Assembly: GCA_015039365.1 (NCBI GenBank)
Contig: WION01000204.1
Span: 1 to 64,000, forward strand
DNA length: 64,000 nt
DNA from: Amanita rubescens
Lineage: Eukaryota; Basidiomycota; Agaricomycetes; Agaricales; Amanitaceae
Direction of reading: 5' to 3'
Each line of letters begins with the position of its first letter. The stretch's first letter is position 1. Below are positions 10,196 to 20,139 of this stretch, one piece after another. The notes beneath the pieces are model-generated. The model was given only the letters and a program-made list of their open reading frames with translations. It was not told the DNA's origin and did no database searches. The position numbers were made by a program, and so were the translations under genes.

Positions 10196-13100
10196 CTACG
10201 CCCTATTGTAGTCCTTCGTAGCATGAGTTAGCAACTTGTGGATCCAGACATCAAAACGGGTATCTTTTTGGTCATGTAGGTGTCCGGGCTCAATAAGAAG
10301 ATTAATCAAAGCCTGACCCAAAGTTACGTAGATTGTTTTGGTGCATACGGAGATCTTGAGGGGGACATGGCTTTCGGTGGCTGGCAGGTATGGATCAAAA
10401 GTTAATTTCACCTTAAACGACGTGTTTAATGATGATCACAGGTAATATGAAGACGACGACTTACGGTAATGGCCCAGAGTCCAGTGGCCGCAGGCAATAC
10501 ATCAAAGTCTGAAACAGCCTTCCACAGGAGTTTCGCGCGCGTCGCCTTTGGGGTTTTCAAACTTTTTTGGTACATTTCGTCAGATATAAAGTTTCCAACC
10601 AATTCGTGGGGATGTCCTTGCCCTCGGAGCCAGTGGCTGAATCGTGTATGGAATAGTTCTGCGAAGAGCATGGCCTCCGGGGATTTGAAAGGATTGATCA
10701 GACGATATTGGACGTGCCTCATGATGTCGTCGGGTCCAGTGATGCGGTTGTTCCAAAGGGTCATAACAAGCTGGATGGCGTAGAGGAAGATGTCCTCTTC
10801 ATCTTCATACTCCAATACATCTATGGGCTGCCAGAATCGGAGCTCCGTGAGTATAGATAAATCTTTTATGCTCAAAGACTTACCTTGACAATGTGCTTGA
10901 CCCTAAGCAGACCGAGACGAAGCCCACGCGAAAAAGCAATGAAATGGGGGTGTTTCCACGGTTCGTCGTGACCAATTAGCAAAACGTTGAAGAGCTGACG
11001 CCTGATGTTTTCGTGTTGGTCGTCGTCGCGCGCTTCATTGAAAAAAGTGGCCCCAGCTCCGATAGGGTCTTCAAATGCTCGACGGTAGAGGGGGTGCCGA
11101 GATGCTTGAAGGGCTGATACCGTTTTCTTCTTGTCGAGCTTGAAGAGCTCGGCGAGGGCCCTACGAGTTTCTTTGTCGGGTATCATTGCGAGTAGATGGT
11201 CACGTTTATATTCATCGTCGGGGGATGTTGGATCCATTAGAAACTCGAGAGGCTCCCTTTCCGAAAAGAAAGCAGCGTATACAAGGAAAGGATTGACTGG
11301 ATATGGCTCTGCAAGCAATTGCACCATGACCAATGCGGTCAATATCCCGTCTATTTTGAATTCAACAAGTGAACTCTTCTTGACATGGGCGGCCGCAGGG
11401 GAAAAAGACAATGTGCGGTAGAAGCCATCGTTGATGTCAGTCCATCGTTCTGACCCGATGCGCATGTCGAGCGCGCCTTGGTAGACAGCAATGGCTGGAC
11501 CATCTCCAAGGGAGGTGTGCTTTCCGTTGGGTCTAAACACGAGTGAGTAACCACGCACGTCATTGCATATTAATTATAATCTCTCATACTTTTGTATGTA
11601 AAAGGGCCTTGGCTGGTAGTGGAGCAAAGCTGCGGCACTGGTGATGTTACAATAAATATTGGGGTCTTGAGGGAAATATAGATAGGGGGCCGAACCACCA
11701 ATTATCCACTTCAATAGATCGATTAACGTGGCTGATGCATCTTCAACTGTAGGGGCTGTGAGAGCAAAAATACCCGCCCTGCTTAAGCGGATACGATGTT
11801 GCCAATCGAAGACATCCAGTCGCGGAAGCTCGTCGATGTCAGGCAGATCATCCTCCTCTTGAGGTTCTTCGGACACAGTGCCTTGGCGTGGCCTCGTGTT
11901 TCGGGGAAGCTGGCAAGGACTTGTGAGAAGAGGATAATGGCTGCGGTGAGTTACACTCACCTCAGGCGATGGAGACTGAGTGCAACGGAGAGAATTGGTG
12001 TTTACAGGTGCGTTTAAGGTCGTAGAAGCTGCAGAAGGACATCTCAAGGGTATACATTCGACGTTCGTTCCTTTAGTTCCCCAGTCGTATGGGGCGAACA
12101 TCCGCCATGGAAAACATGCATGGGGACCGTCTGGGCAAGGGACGCCGCCATCAGAGACGGGTCCTTTGAGGTGTTCCTCTCTCGGAGCTAAGTTGTAATG
12201 GCTTAGCGGTTGAGCGAAGGGGAAGCTAAACGTCACAAACCAATTAGGATAAAAGGATGCTCATTGGCCGGGTTTTCAAGCTCTACTGGCGTCCCTTGCT
12301 CATCCAAGAAGTCAAAAGTGAAAGAGGTTGGACCTGCAATGCCCGATTGGAACGTATGTTTGACATTCTTGCCCTTTTTATTCTTTTTTTCAGCTAGTAT
12401 GTCCCAGGATAGGCGCGTAAATTGTTGGCCTATGTCTCCTTGACGGCGGGTAAGCACATATCCGTGCTTGTCGAGTTGTTCGTACAAGGCATTGTTGATT
12501 GGTTCCCATGGGTGGCCTTCGGAACGAGCTATAATTACTGAGAAGACGAGGTGGTGCTCTAAAAGACACTGCATGACCTCACCAAGGTCACGACGATTAA
12601 AGGAGGTTTCAGGTACTGGGTATACGGAAGACATTGGCTTCTTGACCTGAGGGGTGAGTGTTAAGAGATTTAACGATTCAGAATTTATAAGTGCTCACGA
12701 CGAATGGCCAGATGGCACAATTAAGTTGAAGGTATTGAGATGATGAATCTGAAAGAGCGGGTGGATTGGATACAGAAGGAACTGGGGGTTGTACTCTCGA
12801 TGGTTTGCGGTGGCGTCTTGCCGCATCCTGGCGCTGTTGGTTGGCTATGACAGCTGGGGGGGGAATCCACGGTTGGATTACTCCTGAACGAGCAGATGTG
12901 TACGCATGCGCAGGGGGGGTTCTGGCAATGATGGCAGTGGACGCAGAAGGAGCAGCAGAAGCAGAAGCGCTATCAGCAGGCACAAAAGGAGCTGAGAGGA
13001 GCTCGTGGGCGTCATAGAGCGCACCACAAACACAAGGCCCGGTGTGAGGTATGTCGGTCTACCAATTTTTTTCATGAGGATCTGAACTACAATGTAGTGC

Positions 13101-13334
13101 CTGGAGACCTACCGAGGAATGAAAACCTCCGCACTGAGTAGATGGACAGGTACCACGTTCGGTGGACGGGGGAGAACGAGGAACATGCATCCACCACTTG
13201 TGTCCGCAAAGACAAACCTCGTTGGCATTGATTGGCTGCTGCCGATACAAGGCCTCCGTGTCTACAAAGACGGTCTTCTTGCAGAGGCAAGAAGACTGAG
13301 AGCATCGCCCACGTTGTAATAAAAGGAGTGGCAT
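10196..13334 (-). CDS. Cys-cluster plus HECT-like ubiquitin ligase (937 aa, 7 exons)
   Basis: Exons 13334-13113, 13058-12699, 12646-12241, 12187-11590, 11532-10884, 10827-10465 and 10411-10196 join in phase (2814 nt, 937 aa). The N-terminal 86 residues hold a likely metal-binding cluster: C11, C16, C18, C41/C43 with H45/H50 (VCLCGHKWWMH), C63, C68, C83 and C85. A Pro/Ser-rich linker (about 90-190) follows. The last ~400 residues resemble a HECT domain: FKIDGILTALVMVQLL and NPFLVYAAF in the N-lobe, LLIGHDEPWKHPHFIAFSRG, then a C-lobe-like LWKAVSDFDVLPAATGLWAI. C889 in KISVCTKTIYV sits where HECT enzymes have the ubiquitin-accepting Cys. The assignment is by motif order, and similarity in the first half is weak. 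HECT enzymes transfer ubiquitin from E2 to substrates. The target here is unknown. Confidence 0.7.
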
Positions 13335-13734
13335 GGTAGGAAATAAGAGAAGCTAGAATGAAGAAAGCGAAAGTGAGAATAAGGAAGTGGTACGAGGAAA
13401 ATTTTCGTTTTCTCCCATACAAATAAACTAATCACTGATTTTCGGAGCCACAGGGCGCCCTTGGTCATGCCGAGACAATTTGTTGTCATCACTATTTACG
13501 AGGAGCATTGCTTCGCAGCCAAGCCATGCTAGAATGAGAGAGAGAGATGTAGGAAGAACATAGGGTATTTTGTCAGAAAATGGCTACTATGGCCAATGCA
13601 CGGCCGCGATACAATCCGTCTCAAATTTCTATATACAAGCGGATTTTGTCCAATACGGTATCATAGTATTTGCATAAGCTTCCCGACGTCAATAAATGAC
13701 ATTGACCACCAAAGTTTTGGTTTGGAAAGACTCG

Positions 13735-13990
13735 GTAGTGATCACCAATGGTCATCAATGGTCACCCATGGTCAAGGAGGAATCAAATTTGAGTAAAACT
13801 TCATCTATGTTGAAGTTCATTATGTATCATGGTTGATTCATGAGGACCTTTGTGGATGGGAAACTAAGCAATTACGACGGGTCATGTTGTATCACTTCTG
13901 TTCACTAGTGTACATGTTCATTAATTACGATTTATGATGATCAGTCATGATCATTGACATTCACTACAGATCATCAATGATCATCTATAT
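13735..13990. repeat. Right subterminal array of TGATCA/GGTCATCA motifs
   Basis: This mirrors the left array at 46-150: GTGATCACC, GGTCATCAATGGTC, TGATGATCAGTCATGATCA and GATCATCAATGATCATC. It lies between the last gene and the right inverted repeat. Confidence 0.6.
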
Positions 13991-14007
13991 TTTTCCTTCT
14001 GAAAAGA

Positions 14008-14026
14008 GTTTTGTCCAATTTCGCGG
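14008..14026 (-). repeat. Right terminal inverted repeat of the 14-kb element
   Basis: The reverse complement is CCGCGAAATTGGACAAAAC. The bases just outside (CACATAC) resemble those outside the right end of the 58.9-kb MITE (CAGATAC), so the terminus may extend to about 14,031, where similarity to the NB-ARC gene begins. Confidence 0.65.
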
Positions 14027-14031
14027 CACAT

Positions 14032-16480
14032 ACGTCATCACATATATTTGCATGTATTGAACTTGATAGCAGGGCAATTGCCATATAATAAATTCCAGAC
14101 ACATCAGCCCTGTTTATCCTGTCTCTGCTCCAGGTATGTATCAATAGTGTTTTAAAGTCCGGTTTGGTCCGGTCTTTTTCCTATTTTGGAAAAGACCGGA
14201 CTGTGACCGGTTGTGACACTCCTATTATTTTTCGCAACCGAAACTGAAACTGGATGCAACCGGTTGGCTCCGGTTGCACCCCTGGTTGCCTGCAGTTGCA
14301 ACCGGTTTTTGATGAACCGGTTGCCAACTGATCCAAGACCGGTCACAACCGGTGTAGCACAGTGTCATCCAAGTCTCTATCGATGCATCCACCCCACCAA
14401 CACCTCACATCATTCCATTTAGCCACAGATCCATCCAGTCATACACCCATGCACCCATCTAACACATTAAAATTACACTGTGACCCTTAGAATATGTTGT
14501 TGTAACCCTTAGAATAATTTAATGTAATTTTCGTGACATATGTTCAATGTCATCCAAGTGTCAATTTATGCATCCACCCATCCAAGCAGTTCAATCCCCC
14601 TTATTAACATAGTAATCAGACACACACCTACCCATCCACCTATCCAGCCCATAATATCCACCTCATAATATTAAAAATGACATATTTGATACCTACAACA
14701 TAAATTCATTCAAATTCTGACATTAACCATAACCCTGGATTAGGGTCGATTAGGGGCGACATCCGATTGCCCGCCGACCAATCCACCCCTAGAACCCTCT
14801 TACCGGTTGCCATAAAAGACCGGTTGCAACCGGTCTTCAACCGGTTTCCTAAAATGGCAGGTATGAGGCAACCGAGACCGAAACCAGTCTCAATTGAAGG
14901 CAACCGCAACTGCGGTTCGGTTGCAACTGAGCATCGGTCCGGTCCGGTTGCCGGTTTTTTTCCGGTCTGGCAACTGGACTTTTAAACACTATGTATCAAT
15001 GGGTGAATGGAATATATTTTATTGCTGCCTTTAATAATTGAGAATGAGAGCAAGAGTTGGATACAGTCATGGAATGTCAGGCTATCCCATTGACCTGCTT
15101 CATTAAGGAACAGTGTTTTAGAATCTAATAACTCTACCAATAGTGGCAATCCCAAGCTCTTTTCCTGCTTAATATCCCTTTTGCAGTAGTTCTCAGCAGC
15201 AGTCCTGAATATGTCCTCTGATATGTTGTCATGATGTAAAAATGCAAAGTATTTGAAAAGAATAATTGCACTTTGAGCTATGAGTCTTTCTTGTCCTGAT
15301 CCTCTGGTAGCCCTAGATTCAAGTTCCTTCATTGAAATCTCCCATGTTCCATATGTAGATTTCCCATAGTTTGATGCCCCCTTGAATAATGAGTTCAACA
15401 TCAATTCTCTGCATTGCTTATGATACAAATCTAGATAGACATCTAAATCACAATGACTGCCTTGCATGTATGCCCCTGCTTGATCAATAGCAAGTGGAAT
15501 GAATCCCAGCTCTAGGACAATTCTGCTAGCTGATTCCATGATTTCTATAGACTTGTCCCTGATTCCAGCAGATTTCAGGAGCAAAGAAATGGCCTCTTCC
15601 TTGTCCATTCCATGAACTTCAAGTATGTATCCTTCCAGAGTGATCCTCATCAATTCTTCATTCCTACTTGTAATCAGGATATTCCCATTACTTCCTGAAG
15701 GCAGGAATTTTTCAATTATCTCATATCCTCCATCTGCATTGTCAAATACCATGAGCCAGTTCTCTCTGGCAGAAATCCAATCCAAAACAGATTCATTAAA
15801 AATGTTGTTTGCTTTTGCAATTTGTCTAAGATTGAGGTCAATACTGGCTTCTGAAGAAGCATCAATCCAGAATATGTTAGAAAACCTGAGGTTGCATGTC
15901 AAATGTGTCACAAGGCACAAAGATCAGATATACCAGGTTTTGTTCTGTTTTATGAATTGCAGGCAAATTTGAGTTTTGCCAACACCACCCATGCCAAACA
16001 AAAGAAGTATTTTTTTCTCTTTATTAATGTTGCAGAAGATTTCCTTGAGTTTTTGCAAGTAGGCAATCCTGCCAGTGAACATAGAACTAGGTAACCTCAA
16101 AGCAGGAAGCAGGGATTGAATCTGGTCTGAAGAACTACAGTCTACCAGAAGATAGGTAGTTCACTATCTGATGACAAATTTGAGGTTAATAATTTATATG
16201 TTTTCATTGTAAGTGAGCATAGCCAATATACCAAATTTCCTGCAATGTCATAAAAACTTCCTCCCGTGATGGAAAGCTCAGTCACACCAGGGAAGAATGC
16301 TCCACTTGTAGTGGCCATAGTAGTGCTGGAGTCCGAGAGCTTGATGGTATGGAATCAAGGACGTGTCGTAACGTTGTCACGCCTCGTTACCTTCTATAAG
16401 AGGATGATCGCCGTTTCCTATCGTAGTCAAATGGGCACAGAAATCACAGCGATGCTGTAGTATGCCTCAGGCTTCAGTAG
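14032..16480 (-). pseudogene. Broken NB-ARC-TPR gene copy, truncated by the 14-kb element and split by a hAT-like MITE
   Basis: This is a second copy of the gene at 23.3-27.9 kb. Recognisable pieces are the exon coding for the GGSFYDIAGNL-type segment (about 16,480-16,235, with an in-frame TGA), the P-loop exon (GMGGVGKT, about 16,130-15,935), and the NB-ARC body from about 15,886, including DNADGGYEIIEKFLPSG and GFIPLAIDQAGAYMQGS. Reading is cut at SIHPLIHS where the MITE 14145-14991 sits. Beyond it, 14136-14032 continues the homology until the 14-kb element. The TPR array is absent; it may lie left of the window, beyond the element. The protein cannot be made intact. Confidence 0.85.
14145..14991. 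mobile_element. hAT-like MITE (847 bp) with 8-bp target duplication
   Basis: The ends are TAGTGTTTTAAAGTCC on the left and the inverse of TAGTGTTTAAAAGTCC on the right. It is flanked by the 8-bp direct repeat TGTATCAA (14137-14144 and 14992-14999). The intact paralog at 26.3 kb has the uninterrupted site (CATGTATCAATGGG). An 8-bp duplication with a TAGTG start is the hAT signature. Near both ends are many ACCGGTTGCAACCGG-type repeats. There is no transposase, so it is non-autonomous. Confidence 0.92.
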
Positions 16481-16743
16481 GCACCACCGTGTAGTCATGA
16501 TGGTCATGCCTACTCCTGATTACACGCAAACTTCACTTCGTCATTGGCTCTAGCCCCGTTGCCTCTGTGGCACACTGCCGGGCACACACACTTCCTCGCT
16601 CTTGTAATTCTGCTTGACAAGTGACATCACAACTACAGTACCAAACGCACCTCAATTTCTCCACATACAAGCCACTGAAAATTGAATAGCTAAACTGAAC
16701 CAATAGGAAATCAATGAATTGCGAGAGACGAGTCATTTACATT

Positions 16744-17591
16744 TTAGTTACTAAGAACCCGCTCTGATGTACGAAGGTCCTCAAACAAATGGGCACTGGT
16801 GATAGCAAACGCTTCAGGCAAATCAGCATACACCATGTAAAAAATTCTTTCTTGATCTACGGTAACAAACGCCGGAATACGAAAGACTTCATACTCTTCA
16901 TCATGTTCATTGTAGGACACAAAGGTCTCCTTCTGAAGCAGTTCTGGACGTCGTTGATATTGGATGAGCTCCACCTCCTGGATCGGAACACGAGGCAGGT
17001 TCATGACCTCTTCCGACTTGAATGTACGAGCAGGGATGGTGTTGGGATAATCGAACAGTGGTGCAGGTTCACCATCAATAGAAGCCGGGAATCGGGAGGG
17101 GATAGTAACACAAGGATCCTGTTTACTTGAAAAGCTGTTAATAGGCATGCCTGCTAGACCAGAACACAAGCACGTACTCGAGTTCCACTTTGCGATGAAT
17201 GCATTCCAAATATATGTGTTTTCCGTGTTCGGCCACCTTTGTCATCAAGAGCCGGGAGAGAAAAAGGTCCAGCTTCTACCACTTGAAAGTGACTACAGAA
17301 AACAGTAGATTAGCGGCGCTGTCACTCCATCGAACTTTATGCAGCATACTCGAGTACAGTTTTGCAGTCCTTCTTGAGCATATTCTCCGCATCTTCAATG
17401 GAACGGTCGGGTTCGCAGAGGTGTGGCGCGAAGGCCGCTGGGTGTGCCACGTATTCTTGATATCTAGTAAATGCTTCTAAATCTTCGCGAAAGACGGCTG
17501 AGTGTTCTATGCAGATCTTTTGGTATCGATGGAGATCTTGGGATGCTTTGGCGACCATAGCCTGCTCTGAGGCTGTAAGCTCTTTCGGCAT
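16744..17591 (-). CDS. Hypothetical protein, about 250 aa, probably 3 exons
   Basis: The start is ATG at 17591 (PKELTASEQAMVAKASQDLH). A donor GTATGC near 17,346 and an acceptor CTGTAG near 17,295 join to HFQVVEAGPFSLPALDDKGG. A second intron near 17,190-17,150 is less certain; a phase-consistent choice is GTGGAA to TCTAG. The last exon ends at a TAG at 16744 and includes IPSRFPASIDGEPAPLFDYP and EYEVFRIPAFVTVDQERIFYM. It has no signal peptide or membrane segment and I do not recognise a family. A TATATAA-like motif lies about 60 bp upstream of the start at 17,652-17,661. Confidence 0.5.
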
Positions 17592-18303
17592 TCTAATCTG
17601 ATCGACTCTGGTAGAACGGGCGAGTGAAGCAGGAGGAAGGAGAAATAGTCGCCTATATAAATCTGCGTTAGCTCCTCTTCCTTAGAATCTGGGTCTTAGA
17701 CATGGCAGCTCCGCTTGTTCCTCCCACTCCAGTGGGTGATCGAGTGAGTGATCTCGATTATTAGGGGTCGTGAGGTCCCATTAGTAGGAGTTTCACAATA
17801 TTTGTACACATTTACGACGACTCAACCGTTCGGCGAGCAGGGAACATCTAAACCGTCGCGTACGTATTCCAGCTTACATGAACACGAAATCTTCCCTTAC
17901 CAACTTATATCAGACTCCTCAGCAAAACGTCAAAGACTCAAAGAGAATAAATCCCATTTGGTAGTCTGACGAATCTTTCCACGCATTCACCGATGCAACC
18001 AGACTTTTTATTGCGTTATCCTCAATCAAGTCGGGCTGTCGAGGAGACGTGAAGGAGAAAGTCTTTCTGGATCAATTTTCCTTTTTTTTACGAATCATGG
18101 CCACTACAATCAGTTACTAAAAGAACACAAAGGCAAAACTAGCACCAGCGCGGAAGATATCGAAATTTCCCCAAATATTGCCAGCCACTGGCAGATTGAG
18201 GAAATTATAGGTACTACAAGCGCTCAGGATATAATCTGATAGTTATACCAAGCGCCTCCAGAGCAGCCACTCTTTCCTTGTAGTCCCGAGCATTGTACAC
18301 ATG
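17592..18303. other. Intergenic region; possible divergent first exon and duplicated DNA
   Basis: A short plus-strand exon is possible at 17702-17743 (ATG, 14 codons, then donor GTGAGTGATC), but no continuing exon was found. From about 17,930 to 18,210 the sequence matches 30,930-31,200 with many substitutions and is part of a segmental duplication. Confidence 0.35.
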
Positions 18304-19626
18304 TTAAAATTCGACCGATTTTATCCCTGTAAACAGTTCTCGCCAGTTTGACACATGTGTGATCATCAAATTCACATTCTTTTGTCGGGACTCTATCATG
18401 TCAAGCCATTCCCCTGCGCTATCAAAACAACCGTTGATATGGAGTGACGTAAGGTAACGTCCCAACCGCCCACTTGCAATGTCTTTCCGAGTCTCGGCAT
18501 CCAGGACGGGTTTGCCCAGGACCTTCAAATTGTCGATCATAGGCGCGTCCGCTAAAACTTGGGAAATGCGGAGGGGGAATTGTGCTGCGTGAATCCAAAA
18601 GTGCTGCAGTTGATGCAACTTGTAGTGCTTTGCTATGACATCATATGTATTGGAAGACCAGTTGCCAGGGGATGTGATTCCGAGCGTGGTGATATTGGGA
18701 GCTACAATTAAAGGGATGGCAGAATCAGGATGTATAGGGCCTAGCAGTGATAACGCGAACCAACGCAGGTTGGGCATACAAACCCCAACCAGAGGTCCAC
18801 TTCCAACCTCGGATATGGTCAAACGGCACCTTTCGAGGGACTGAAGCGTCTGGGCTTGGTGCAGGATATCGAGCCAGGTTGAAAGGGACACCAAGTTAGA
18901 ATGGCATTCAAAAGAACGCAATTGGTGCCACGACAAAGACAACGCTTTTATTCGCTCCCCGAACTGTGATCGCACCGATCGTGGACCTAAAGTCCAAATA
19001 CAGATCCGCCGTGCCCTTTCCATCAAAGGACTCAAGTCTCCCTCCATCAGGAAATTGGTCACGTCAATCCCAAACTCTTCCACATCGAAGGACGGCAAAT
19101 CGAAGAATTTATCACTTGGCAGTGTCATGTGGAGCGCTTTGATCCGAAATGGAACCACCAAGTCCAGAAAAACATTGTAGAGGTCGGTAAGAGGACCGGA
19201 AAAAGTGAGCGTGAGGGTCAATGGATAATCGCATGCTCGGCCAACCCACGTCTGGTACAGGAAGCGGCAGCGCGCGTAGTCTGAATCAAATTTCGAAATT
19301 CTAACATTGCTCCATAGCACACCAGTGCTTAGCGCGACCTGACGCCACCTCGAGCACACATGCGAGATGGTAACCTGATGCGGAACTTCCCATTGGTGAT
19401 AGAGTAGGGGGACGGGGTAGTCACAACTGCATAGAACAAAGATGTGGCTGAGCACCTCGCTTGGCACATTTCCGATTGGCGATGGATAATCGATACTATC
19501 GCTCTGGGTTAACGTTGCTGTGTTGGGCGACTGTAGGGATCCCATGAGTCTAAGCGGAGAGAGATATTGTGCTTCAGAAGTATGCACAGCATCCATTAGT
19601 ACTGCTTTACTCACCTCGAAAGCCAA
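18304..19626 (-). CDS. F-box protein with leucine-rich C-terminal part (440 aa)
   Basis: A single open exon of 440 aa. The F-box is at about residues 51-107: NVPSEVLSHIFVLCS, ISHVCSRWRQVALST and GVLWSNVRIS match the Pro-x-Glu-Val-Leu and Trp-rich positions that bind Skp1 in SCF ubiquitin ligases. The remainder has irregular Leu-rich segments, for example LSLSWHQLRSFECHSNLVSL and LGRYLTSLHINGCF, as in the large agaricomycete F-box/LRR families. These repeats usually bind the substrate, which is unknown here. The first ~45 residues are not conserved-looking, so an internal start or an upstream exon is possible. The gene lies inside duplicated DNA, but its partner copy at 31 kb lacks it. Confidence 0.85.
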   Translation of the reverse strand: MAFEVSKAVLMDAVHTSEAQYLSPLRLMGSLQSPNTATLTQSDSIDYPSPIGNVPSEVLSHIFVLCSCDYPVPLLYHQWEVPHQVTISHVCSRWRQVALSTGVLWSNVRISKFDSDYARCRFLYQTWVGRACDYPLTLTLTFSGPLTDLYNVFLDLVVPFRIKALHMTLPSDKFFDLPSFDVEEFGIDVTNFLMEGDLSPLMERARRICIWTLGPRSVRSQFGERIKALSLSWHQLRSFECHSNLVSLSTWLDILHQAQTLQSLERCRLTISEVGSGPLVGVCMPNLRWFALSLLGPIHPDSAIPLIVAPNITTLGITSPGNWSSNTYDVIAKHYKLHQLQHFWIHAAQFPLRISQVLADAPMIDNLKVLGKPVLDAETRKDIASGRLGRYLTSLHINGCFDSAGEWLDMIESRQKNVNLMITHVSNWRELFTGIKSVEF

Positions 19627-20139
19627 GCTATGGAATCTAACAGCAGGGGATTCTTATGCCCAAGTTAAATTAAGTGACTCGGACGCGTGACGTGAGTGTG
19701 GTGCCGCTGTCAACTTATTGACATACTCGATACCCAGCACAGCACGTGTGTGCGAGTTGTGCAAACGCCAGCGCCAGCGAGTCCATCCTATCAAAGTGTT
19801 GACGCGCACGGTGGGACAAACATCGCGAGCGTAATTACTAACGAGCCAGTGCGATTTTTGAGTTACATAATGCCTTCGAGACGAGCCCAACCGCGCATTT
19901 AGCGTACAACGAGTTAACGATGGGTTTCCTGGTGTCGATGAAGACAGAAAATCATGCCAGAGCTTCAGAAGATTACCACCTCATCCGAAATCCTGATGAA
20001 TGCCTTATTTTGGGCCGTTTGGGCAGAGGAGAAGAGAGCAAAAGAAATTCATGCACTCCGTTCAATAAATAATCCGAAATATCAGGTTGGATTCTTTTCC
20101 TTTGTTCCGAAACGCTGGGTTAACTTGATGTAGCGCACA

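Larger units (their letters stand above)
8..14026. mobile_element. Candidate 14-kb DNA transposon with DDE integrase, Spt5-like and HECT-like genes
   Basis: The segment is bounded by imperfect 19-bp inverted repeats (8-26 and 14008-14026, 17 of 19 matching) and by TGATCA/GATCATCA-rich arrays just inside both ends. It contains an integrase gene on the plus strand and at least four coding regions on the minus strand. Just right of 14,030 the sequence matches the TPR part of an NB-ARC gene whose full copy lies at 23-28 kb, so the right edge interrupts a recognisable target. The same ends occur on a ~360-bp element at 58.9 kb. I saw no convincing target-site duplication. Only seven bases lie left of the left repeat, and sequence just outside the repeats is partly conserved with the MITE, so the true ends may be several bases further out. 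The superfamily is unassigned. An eukaryotic IS3-like (IS3EU) relation is possible but unproven. Confidence 0.68.

Noticed and set aside
1..14040. Target-site duplication for the 14-kb element
   Set aside because: CTTTTCT left of the left repeat does not match CACATAC right of the right repeat. The left flank is too short to test alternative ends, so no duplication is claimed.
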